A program made the translations under genes and the position numbers. This document shows positions 19,014 to 27,400 of a stretch of DNA of 64,000 bases, piece by piece (position 1 is the stretch's first letter; the number at the start of each line of letters is the position of its first letter). The stretch spans positions 1 to 64,000 of the forward strand of contig NZ_AWXC01000007.1 of the NCBI RefSeq assembly GCF_000479005.1, read 5' to 3'. The notes under the pieces were generated by a model that was not told where the DNA came from, made no database searches, and saw only the letters and a list, made by a program, of their open reading frames with translations. Origin of the DNA: Prevotella sp. BV3P1. GTDB taxonomy: Bacteria; Bacteroidota; Bacteroidia; Bacteroidales; Bacteroidaceae.

Positions 19014-19285
19014 TATTCAAAATAATTTTTATCATATTCCTCATCGGCTTGCTGGTGGTAGGCTTTTCCGCAGCAAAGTTTATCAGCATTTTCCGCGAAG
19101 GTGCCAGACAGTTCAGAGAGCAGTCCAAAGGGTCAGCTCAGCGGCAACAGCACCGTAGAAGCACCACCCAAACGGTGGTAGACCATCGGGATGTTGACGA
19201 AATAAACAAAAAAATCTTCAAAAAAGACGAAGGCGAATACATTGAATTTGAAGAAGAACCCGTGGAAACGAAAAACAAAAACTAA
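19010..19285 (+). CDS. DUF4834-like small membrane protein
   Basis: 91 residues: one N-terminal membrane helix (about 3-22) and then a charged cytoplasmic tail with poly-Gln/Arg and many Glu/Lys. Its position and pattern match the DUF4834 proteins found next to pssA in Bacteroidetes. The ATGA overlap with pssA indicates translational coupling. Function unknown. Confidence 0.75.
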   Translation: MIFKIIFIIFLIGLLVVGFSAAKFISIFREGARQFREQSKGSAQRQQHRRSTTQTVVDHRDVDEINKKIFKKDEGEYIEFEEEPVETKNKN

Positions 19286-19573
19286 ACTGAAGCGGCCATT
19301 CCTTGCCTCATCCTCCGCCTGCGAATGGCCATCTTGCACTCGTAAATGGAATGAAATCAAACGGGCAGGCACACATTTGGCAACGGGGACTATTGGAAGA
19401 GGCTGCCTGATTTTTTCTTAACAACCAACCTCTCCATATTTTGCGTATTTGCAACTGGCCTGGCCACATGGCGCAAATACGCCTAAAACGGGCAATGTTG
19501 TATCGCATTACTACACAGGTAATTACGAATTTTCTGCATTGCAACGCATTCATTTTTCAATTTTTCTTGCTCC
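19286..19573. other. Intergenic DNA with two inverted repeats
   Basis: GGCCATTC (19294-19301) pairs with GAATGGCC (19323-19330) just past the DUF4834 stop and may be a weak terminator. GCGTATTTGC (19443-19452) pairs exactly with GCAAATACGC (19473-19482). No coding sequence is supportable. Confidence 0.5.
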
Positions 19574-19681
19574 AAAAGCATGGTTCTAAGCGTGCAATCT
19601 GTATGTCTTTGCCTGTCAAGAACATGTAAATAAGGTATCAAGATGATGGTTCTTCGCATGCAATCTCAATGCTCTAACAGC
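19574..19681. repeat. 22-bp-period diverged tandem repeat
   Basis: Four consecutive 22-bp units at 19574, 19596, 19618 and 19640, then a 20-bp unit to 19681. Each starts AA, carries ATG at about positions 7-10 and ends in C. The units are otherwise diverged (for example AATCTGTATGTCTTTG… and AAGAACATGTAAATAA…). Related arrays lie at 24192, 31754, 38918 and 54931. Confidence 0.6.
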
Positions 19682-19928
19682 AAATTTCACTTTTTCATGC
19701 AAATCAATCTCTGGTTTGCTTCCTCCCTGCCTATTGATTTTTTCCAGATTGAAAGTTTCAAGGTGCCGTTTTAGGTGCCTAAAACAGGAAAAATATTCAA
19801 CAAATCCGTAGGGGCGTGATATATCATAACCCGTCCTTTTGTGGTTACACGCTGCTATTTCAAGGGTTCCTTTTTTGTCTACATGTTAAAAATGCATGTC
19901 AGGCGAACCGAATGTTTTATCTTTTTAG

Positions 19929-19936
19929 TATCTTTG
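19929..19936 (+). promoter_or_regulatory. -7 box of the metA promoter
   Basis: TATCTTTG fits the Bacteroidetes -7 consensus and would start transcription near 19941, leaving about a 50-base leader before metA. No TTTG -33 element is visible. The leader can form a short hairpin (AATCAT / ATGATT), but I see no known riboswitch. Confidence 0.5.
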
Positions 19937-19992
19937 CACGTCACGCAATCATGGGGGTTCGTGATGATTAATTGAGTGTATTCAAAGAAGTT

Positions 19993-20880
19993 ATGCCACT
20001 GCATTTGCCCAAACATTTTCCAGCCATCGAGCGGTTGAAACAGGAAAACATCCTCGTGGAACGCGGGGAAGAGGAAACCGCGCATGGACAGGTCGAGCCT
20101 ATCAAGATAGCCGTATTGAACTTGATGCCTACCAAGTTGCAGACCGAAACCGATATTCTGCGGTTACTGTCGGCATCTCCTTTGGATATTGAAGTGGCGT
20201 GGATGAGGCTCAGGTCGCATACGCCAACGCATGTGCCAGCGGCTCACATGGATGCTTACTATCATTATTTTGACGAATTGGCATCACAATCGTTCGATGG
20301 ACTCATCGTGACTGGCGCACCTGTGGAGCATTTGGATTTTGAAGAAGTGGATTATTGGGACGAGCTGACGCAGATATTCTCGTGGGCGAGAACTTCGCTC
20401 AAATCCACCTTATATATATGTTGGGCGGCGCAAGCTGGCTTGTATTTTCATGAAGGTATCAACAAATATGCGCTTCCTAAGAAGATGTTTGGCATCTTTC
20501 CTCAACAGGTGCTGCATCCCGAAGTACCCATTTTCCGCGGGTTTGATGATGTGTTCCGCATGCCGCACAGTCGCCATACCGAGATTAGGAAGGAGGATAT
20601 CCTCCAGCATCCTGAACTTTCGCTGTTGGCAGAGTCGGAAGAGAGTGGGGTGAGCATGTGTATGACGGCTGGTGGAAAGGAGATTTTCATCACGGGACAC
20701 ATGGAATATGCGCCCGATACTTTGGATCAAGAGTACCATCGTGATGCGGGAAAGCGCGACGATGTGGATCTGCCACGGCATTATTACCGTGACGACAACC
20801 CCGCCAAGGGACCGCTCGTTACCTGGCGAGCGCACGCCCACCTGCTGTTTACAAACTGGATGAACGAATATTTAAGATAA
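19993..20880 (+). CDS. metA: Homoserine O-acyltransferase (probably acetyl-CoA dependent)
   Basis: 295 residues from the ATG at 19993; an upstream TTG at 19972 is less likely. It acylates homoserine in methionine synthesis. Catalytic Cys143 lies in Y-I-C-W-A-A-Q-A, and His236 with Glu238 in G-H-M-E-Y. The substrate-determining position, Gly111 in the E. coli succinyltransferase, is Glu112 here (T-G-A-P-V-E). Glu at this site is associated with acetyl-CoA use in the Bacillus enzyme, so acetyltransferase activity is the better guess. The U32 gene starts three bases after its stop. Confidence 0.9.
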   Translation: MPLHLPKHFPAIERLKQENILVERGEEETAHGQVEPIKIAVLNLMPTKLQTETDILRLLSASPLDIEVAWMRLRSHTPTHVPAAHMDAYYHYFDELASQSFDGLIVTGAPVEHLDFEEVDYWDELTQIFSWARTSLKSTLYICWAAQAGLYFHEGINKYALPKKMFGIFPQQVLHPEVPIFRGFDDVFRMPHSRHTEIRKEDILQHPELSLLAESEESGVSMCMTAGGKEIFITGHMEYAPDTLDQEYHRDAGKRDDVDLPRHYYRDDNPAKGPLVTWRAHAHLLFTNWMNEYLR

Positions 20881-20883
20881 GCA

Positions 20884-22788
20884 ATGCGGAAACTGGAACT
20901 GCTGGCACCGGCCAAAAACTTGGAATGTGGAAAGGCTGCCATCGACCATGGAGCCGACGCAGTGTACATCGGTGCGGCCAAGTTTGGCGCGCGGGCATCG
21001 GCTGGCAACTCGCTGGACGACATTCGTGAGTTGTGCCTCTATGCCCATCAGTACGGTGCCAAGGTGTATGTCACGGTCAACACCATTGTCTACCAAGACG
21101 AGCTTGAAGACACGCGCGCGCTCTTGCGGGCCTTGACGGAGATGCATGTCGATGCGCTGTTGGTGCAAGACATGGCCGTACTCGACCTGTTGCCCAAGGA
21201 CATAAAGCCTTTACCGGCCCTCCATGCCAGTACGCAAACCGACAATCGGACGGCCGAAAAGGTAGCTTGGTTGCATGGTCTGGGCTTCGAGCGCGTTGTG
21301 CTGGCGCGCGAACTGTCGCTTGCCGAGATTAAAACCATCCACCAAACCCTACCTGACGTGCAGTTGGAAGGCTTCGTGCACGGTGCGCTGTGCGTGAGTT
21401 ACTCGGGGGTGTGCTATGCCTCGCAGTATTGTTTTCAGCGCAGTGCCAACCGCGGTGCATGCGCACAGTTCTGTAGAATGAAGTTCGATTTGATTGATGC
21501 GCAAGGGCGTGAGATAGAACATCAGCGCCATTTGCTGTCGCTGAAAGACCTGTGTCAGATTGATCACCTGGAAGAAATGGCCGATGCGGGCATCTGTTCG
21601 TTCAAGATAGAAGGCCGACTGAAGGATGTGGAGTATGTCAAAAACGTGGTGTCGGCCTACTCGAAGCGGTTGAACCGCATCATCGAGAAACGCGGGGATG
21701 ACTACCGTCGGGCATCGTTGGGGCAGGTGACGTATTACTTTGAGCCCGACTTGAAGAAGACGTTCAACCGGGGATATACCGATTATTTCCTGCATCGCAG
21801 GCAACCTTACATCTATTCGCCCGACACACCCAAGGCGCTGGGCGAGTATGTAGGCAAGGTGAAGGAAATCAGGCGAGGCTCGTTCAATGTCGCCGGAACG
21901 GCCAGCTTTGCCAATGGCGACGGACTTTGTTTCATCAATGATGAGCATGAGTTGGAGGGTTTTCGCATCAACCGGGCAGAGGGCAACCGGCTGTTTCCAC
22001 TGCGCATGCCGGACAAGCTGCGATCGGGTGCGGCCTTGTATCGCAATCGCGATGAAGCGTTCAGCAAGCTGTTGAAGGGGAAGACGGCAGAGCGCAAGAT
22101 TCCCATCACGCTCACCTTGTCGGTTACCGAGAACGGTTTTGCCCTTTCGGCCACGGGGCAGGGCATCACACCCACTTGCCAGGTGCTGGAGACAGACAAG
22201 CAAAAGGCCATGAAACCGCAACGTGACAATATTTTGCGACAGTTGGGTAAGCTGGGCGACACGCCCTATTTGGCCGATGTGATTGAGCTGGAAGGGCAGG
22301 TCGATGCCTATTTCATCCCGTCGAGCGCATTGGCAACGCTGCGCCGCGAGGTGGTGCAAGCCATCGAGTTGGAACGTCCCAGTGATGTGGAAACGCCATC
22401 CGCACATCCGTCTATATCCCCAACTGTTCCGCCAGTGCGCAAGTTTAGTGGCACATTGGCTTGGCAACCCGAATACCGTAAGTTTACCTATCTGTACAAC
22501 ATCGCCAATACGCTGTCCAAATCGTTCTATCAACGTGAGGGCTTGTCAAACGTGGCTGATGCCTATGAGGTGAGCCAAGGGGCGGATGAAGGGTCAAAAC
22601 GGCAAGATTCCATACTGGTGATGCAGTGCCGTCACTGTCTGCGTTACAGTCTGGGATATTGTGTAAAACGGGGTGGCAAGCAACCCACATGGAAAGAACC
22701 GCTGTATTTGCGACTGGGTGACGGTCGCCGCTTCCGTTTGGAGTTTAAGTGTGACGAATGCCAAATGAATATCTATGCCGGAGAATGA
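20884..22788 (+). CDS. U32 family peptidase-like protein (tRNA/rRNA hydroxylation type)
   Basis: 634 residues. The U32 signature is clear in E-G-F-V-H-G-A-L-C-V-S-Y-S-G-x-C at about residues 159-175. More cysteines follow (C-F-Q…G-A-C-A-Q-F-C), consistent with a metal or Fe-S site. Related proteins (TrhP, RlhA) take part in hydroxylation of cytidine or uridine in tRNA or rRNA rather than proteolysis. The length is greater than the 330-450 residues of those relatives because of a C-terminal extension that ends in paired Cys-x2-Cys motifs. It lies between metA and a membrane protein in one run. Confidence 0.85.
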   Translation: MRKLELLAPAKNLECGKAAIDHGADAVYIGAAKFGARASAGNSLDDIRELCLYAHQYGAKVYVTVNTIVYQDELEDTRALLRALTEMHVDALLVQDMAVLDLLPKDIKPLPALHASTQTDNRTAEKVAWLHGLGFERVVLARELSLAEIKTIHQTLPDVQLEGFVHGALCVSYSGVCYASQYCFQRSANRGACAQFCRMKFDLIDAQGREIEHQRHLLSLKDLCQIDHLEEMADAGICSFKIEGRLKDVEYVKNVVSAYSKRLNRIIEKRGDDYRRASLGQVTYYFEPDLKKTFNRGYTDYFLHRRQPYIYSPDTPKALGEYVGKVKEIRRGSFNVAGTASFANGDGLCFINDEHELEGFRINRAEGNRLFPLRMPDKLRSGAALYRNRDEAFSKLLKGKTAERKIPITLTLSVTENGFALSATGQGITPTCQVLETDKQKAMKPQRDNILRQLGKLGDTPYLADVIELEGQVDAYFIPSSALATLRREVVQAIELERPSDVETPSAHPSISPTVPPVRKFSGTLAWQPEYRKFTYLYNIANTLSKSFYQREGLSNVADAYEVSQGADEGSKRQDSILVMQCRHCLRYSLGYCVKRGGKQPTWKEPLYLRLGDGRRFRLEFKCDECQMNIYAGE

Positions 22789-23815
22789 AATCATCGTAAA
22801 CAAGCGAACGCGCCGCAAGCCGTTGCTCCTGCTGTGCCGATGCCTGGTGCTGTGGGCTATGTTGGGCTTGCTCTGTGGTTGTTATCACCGACCTAATCAT
22901 GCGTCCGAGGCCCTCGTTCCCTTGAACCCCGAGCAGGTAGACTCGCTGCATTTCTATTCCAAGCACCATTATACCAACAACTATAATTTCATCGTCAAGA
23001 GCGATTCGCTCGTGCTGCTTAAGCAACAGCCCGAAGAATTGCTTTCCGGATTCATGACCGACAGCTTGGTGCTGGGCCGTCACAGTCATGTGGTGGTGGC
23101 CGACATTCGCATGTTGCCCACCGACACAATAGACTCCGTCTGGGTGCAGTTGGCCAGCGACCAGCACACGATTGGGTGGATTCACGAGTCGGAGATGCTG
23201 CCCCGCGTGGTGCCCGACGACCCCATCTCGCAGTTTATTTCCACCTTCTCGGACACCCACTTGCTGGTGTTCTTGGTGGTTATCACACTGATAGCCATCG
23301 CCTATTGGATGCGTCGGCTTGTCAAGGACAAGGCGTGGATAGTGCATTTCCGCGACATCAACTCGTTTTATCCCACGCTGTTGTGCCTCATCGTAGCCTC
23401 GTCGGCAACGCTGTATGCCAGCATCCAGATGTTCGAACCCGATATGTGGCGGCATTTTTATTATCATCCCACGCTCAATCCCTTCACGGTTCCGCTGCTG
23501 CTCATGGTGTTCCTGCTGTCGGTTTGGGCCATGCTCATCGTGGGTTTGGCGGCCGTGGATGACGTTCGGCATCAGCTGCCCTTCAGCGATGCCGTGATGT
23601 ACCTCAGCGGATTGTTGGCCACCTGTGCCGTCAACTACATCGTCTTCGGCCTTACCACCTTATATTATATAGGCTATCCCTTGCTTGTGGCTTATTATTG
23701 GTTTGCCATCCAGCAGTACAAGCGCCACGCCCAGCCGCATTATGTGTGCGGCAATTGTGGTGAAATTATTCAGCACAAGGGCCGTTGTCCCCATTGCGGT
23801 GCCATGAATAGTTGA
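22775..23815 (+). CDS. Membrane protein with C-terminal zinc ribbon
   Basis: 346 residues overlapping the U32 gene by 14 bases. An N-terminal hydrophobic segment ends near C-G-C, which could be a lipobox or a signal anchor. A soluble stretch of about 120 residues contains an SH3-like segment (…W-V-Q-L…I-G-W-I-H). Several membrane helices follow (about 165-310). The extreme C-terminus is a zinc ribbon, C-G-N-C-x9-C-P-H-C. I recognise the architecture but no named family. The overlap implies coupled expression with the RNA-modification gene. Confidence 0.75.
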   Translation: MPENEIIVNKRTRRKPLLLLCRCLVLWAMLGLLCGCYHRPNHASEALVPLNPEQVDSLHFYSKHHYTNNYNFIVKSDSLVLLKQQPEELLSGFMTDSLVLGRHSHVVVADIRMLPTDTIDSVWVQLASDQHTIGWIHESEMLPRVVPDDPISQFISTFSDTHLLVFLVVITLIAIAYWMRRLVKDKAWIVHFRDINSFYPTLLCLIVASSATLYASIQMFEPDMWRHFYYHPTLNPFTVPLLLMVFLLSVWAMLIVGLAAVDDVRHQLPFSDAVMYLSGLLATCAVNYIVFGLTTLYYIGYPLLVAYYWFAIQQYKRHAQPHYVCGNCGEIIQHKGRCPHCGAMNS

Positions 23816-23851
23816 CATAGGATGTTGCAACCTGACGGTTGCGAACGACAA

Positions 23852-23900
23852 AATCCTTATAAATAAGGATTGATGCATACCATCGTTTTTTCTACCTTTG
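23852..23900 (+). promoter_or_regulatory. Promoter and perfect palindrome before the ncRNA
   Basis: The -7 box is TACCTTTG (23893-23900), and TTG at 23870-23872 sits 20 bp upstream. A perfect palindrome, AATCCTTAT-AA-ATAAGGATT (23852-23871), runs into the -33 element. It could be an operator or the end of the upstream transcript; no T-run follows. Confidence 0.6.
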
Positions 23901-23905
23901 TCCCA

Positions 23906-24107
23906 TCAAGATGATTCCATTAAGTGGAGATTGACTACAATGACAGATCGTGACCGTTGAAAGCCACGGCTTGGGTGCTCGCTCAAGGGAGGTTGCCGAC
24001 CTCATGTCAATGAGGACATGGAATAGGTGGCAGCGATGAGTCCCCCGTAATGAATTTAATGTTAGACACGAGGCTCTCGGAATTTTGTTTCGGGAGCCTC
24101 TTTCTTT
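23906..24107 (+). ncRNA. Candidate structured ncRNA, about 200 nt
   Basis: A stand-alone transcription unit with a consensus promoter at its start and a GAGGCTC (24070-24076) / GAGCCTC (24094-24100) terminator followed by TTTCTTT. Between them is a long rod: GGG…CTC (23973-23980) with GAG-T-CCC (24038-24044), GTTGCC (23992-23997) with GGCAGC (24029-24034), ACCT with AGGT, and CATGTC (24003-24008) with GACATG (24015-24020) closing a 6-base loop. No ORF of useful size lies inside. The length and rod shape with internal bulges resemble 6S-type RNA, but I cannot confirm a family. Confidence 0.55.
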
Positions 24108-24494
24108 ACGCTCCATGCCGCATTTTTGAATCCCCGCTTGTTGTTGTCCGATGCGCAATGCGCATGCAGGAATGGTTGCTCCCGCCCATGCAAACTCATA
24201 TAGTTTGGGTGCTAAAGGCATTGCTTTTGGGGGCCAATCTATAAGAGTTTGCCCACCAAAGTCAATGCTTTTGTCCTTTACGCCATTCACAAAGAGATTA
24301 TTGCATGATTGGGTTCGGAAAACAGCATCAAAAATAATAGCGCAAAACCGCACGAAAATATCAGCGCAAAGCTGCATCGAATCGGATGACAGCGCAAAAT
24401 ATCCGCAAAAAAAATAACATTCTCATAAAAAATATTTATATTTGCAAAATCAGTCCATCCTGATGGTTCGGCTGAGGCTGTCCAACAAAAATTT
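24108..24494. repeat. Intergenic DNA with a 22-bp-period repeat
   Basis: Four 22-bp units run from 24192 to 24279 (starts 24192, 24214, 24236, 24258), each opening AA. CAAACTCATATAG (24191-24203) is also matched 12 of 13 in inverse at 24239-24251. Further on, AGCGCAAA recurs three times between 24330 and 24400. No gene is supportable before tamB. Confidence 0.5.
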
Positions 24495-27400
24495 ATGATG
24501 AAGAAAGCTCTGTTGTGGGGAGGTGTCATTCTGGGTGTTCCAGTAGCACTATCCGCCCTGCTCGCCATACTCCTATATATCCCCCCCGTGCAGCAATGGA
24601 TGCTGCAGAAGGCCACCTACTATGCTTCGAAGAAGACGGGCATGGAGATTTCCATCGGCCGTGTGCGTCTGGCTTTTCCGTTGGATTTGAGCATGGAAGA
24701 TGTACTCATCATCCAGCCCAACGACTCGTTGCCGCAGGTGAAAGACACCGTGGCATCGGTGCGTCGCATGGTGGCTGACGTGCAGCTAATGCCCTTGCTA
24801 CACAAGCAGGTGGAGGTGGATGAGCTGACGTTCGAGGGCTTAAAACTCAATACCGTCAACCTCATTGCCGCTGCTAAGGTGCAAGGTACCATCGGAAAGC
24901 TGAACTTGGTGAGCCATGGCATCGACCTGAGCGGCTCGACAGTGCGTGTGAATCAGGCTAACTTGGAAGATGCTAAGCTGCAAGTGGCACTGGCTGACAG
25001 CGTTCCGAAGGACACGACAGAGAGCAAGACAACTTGGAAAATCGGGCTGGATCAATTGGACATCCGACGCTCTGACATCACCGTTCACATGCCTGGTGAC
25101 ACGCTTCAGGTACGAGCTTACTTGGGGAAAGCCGTGGCCAGCGAGGGTTCGTTCGACCTGGGTGAGGGTGTTTACCGACTGAAAAAACTGGACTGGACGG
25201 ACGGAAAGTTGAATTATGACAACAAATGGAAAGCACACACCAAGGGATTGGACTATAACCATCTGGCGCTGAGCGATATAACCGTAGTCATCGACGCATT
25301 GCAATACCAAGCATCTAAGTTGGACATGAACGTGCGACAGATTGCTTTTCGGGAGAAGAGCGGACTTGATTTGCAACATCTCTCGGGCAATGTGGCGCTC
25401 GATTCCACGCGAATTCGGTTGAAAAATTCCCATCTCAAAACGTCGGAATCGAACCTGATGGCCGACATCGACATGGATTTGAACAGCTTCTCTGAGCAAA
25501 CAAGTGGGAAGATGAACGCTAACGTGCACGCCACATTGGGCAAGCAAGACCTGATGCACTTTATGGGTGACCTGCCAAAAGAATTCAAACAAAAATGGCC
25601 CAACGCACCTCTATTGGTCGATGGAGTGGTGAGTGGCAACAGAAAGCGCATGCAGTTTGATGGTCTGAACATCTATCTGCCAACGGCCTTGAAAGCCTAT
25701 GCCATCGGCTATGCGGCCAACCTCGATGATCCGAAGCGGTTGAAGGCCGACGTAAAGTTGAAAGCCAAGACGGGCAACCTTGATTTTGTGAAAGCCTTTT
25801 TGGACAAGGAAACGCGCAAAAAGGTGAACATTCCGCAGGGAATTGGTTTGGATGGCAGTCTGAAAATCAACGGCAAGCAATATACAACGGATTTCGTTGC
25901 CCAGCAAGGAGGAGGCTCTTTGCAGGCTAAAGCCCAGTTGGATGTGGCCAAAATGGCCTATACCGCCAAGTTGAACGCACGCCGTCTGCCGCTACAGAAC
26001 TTCCTGCCCAACCAGGGATTGTCCCCCTTTAGCGGTACCGTGGACGTGAATGGACAGGGCACCGACTTCCTATCGCCCCGCACTACGCTTACGGCTAAGG
26101 CCCGAATCACCCAATTCAGCTACGGAAACTACAACCTTGACCACATGACGGCCGATGCCCATGTGAAGAATGGACGTGCCAAGGCATTGATACACAGTAA
26201 CAACCCACTCATCAAAGGCGATATCACGCTCGATGCATTGACGCGTTCGAAAAATATCAATGCCACCGTGGTGACCGATTTGCAGCATGTGGATTTACAT
26301 CGCCTTCATTTGTTGGATGACACCATTTCGATAGCGCTGAAGAGTCATTTGAAACTCGCCACCGACCTCAAAGAATCCTACAAACTGAAAGGAACGGTTG
26401 ACAATATGGTCATCAACGACAACGGAAGGATATACAAGCCCCAGCCCATGAACCTTGATGTGCTGACCCGCAGGGACACAACCCATGCCGAGGTGGCCAC
26501 CGGTGACTTCTACCTGTCTATGCACAGCAAGCAAGGCTACAAGAAGTTGATGAAACATGGCAACGCTTTTGTAGCCGAAATGAAGCGGCAGTTCGAAGAT
26601 AAATACATTGACCAGCAACGCCTAAGGGACAATCTTCCCAACGCCAATCTGTATCTCAAATCGGGTAATGACAACTTCTTCGTGAACCTCATGCGCAGGT
26701 ATGGGTGTGACATGGAGCGGGCATTGGTGAACATCGAATCGTCTCCCAACATGGGATTGGAAGGCCGGTTGCAGGTAGACAAGCTGCTGGTAGACAGCGT
26801 GCTGTTGGACACCGTTCGGCTGAGTCTGCATTCTAATCCCGAGGGAACCACCTACCATGGGCGCATACAGAACGCACCAGGCAACCCGCAATATGTCTTC
26901 AAGGCCCTCTTCGATGGTGCCCTGCATGAAAAAGGAACCAACATCCGCGCCAAACTATACGACGAGCATGACCAGTTGGGCATTGCATTAGGACTGATAG
27001 CCGACTTGGAAAAGGGTGGCATCCGAACCCGACTGGACAGTACGAAGATTGTACTGGGTTATAAGGATTTTGCTGTGAACAACGACAATTACCTCTTCTT
27101 GGGCAACGATCGGCGCGTATCGGCCAACATCTTGCTGCGCGCCAAGGACGGAACGGGTGTTCAGTTGTATTCCAATGACGAGCATCTGGATGTGCTGCAA
27201 GATGTAACCCTGTCGCTCAACAAGATAGAACTGAAGAACATCTTGAGCGTCATACCGTACACACCCGACATAGCCGGAACGATGAACGGCGACTTCCACA
27301 TCATCCAGACTCCCACAGAGCTGTCTGTTTCGTCGGCCGTATCGGTGAAAAACATGTTCTACGAACAGAGTCCGATGGGCAACCTCAGTTCAGAATTCGT

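Noticed and set aside
21349..22533. A 394-codon minus-strand frame opposite the U32 gene
   Set aside because: Shadow of a gene with a clear U32 signature; no start context or domain.
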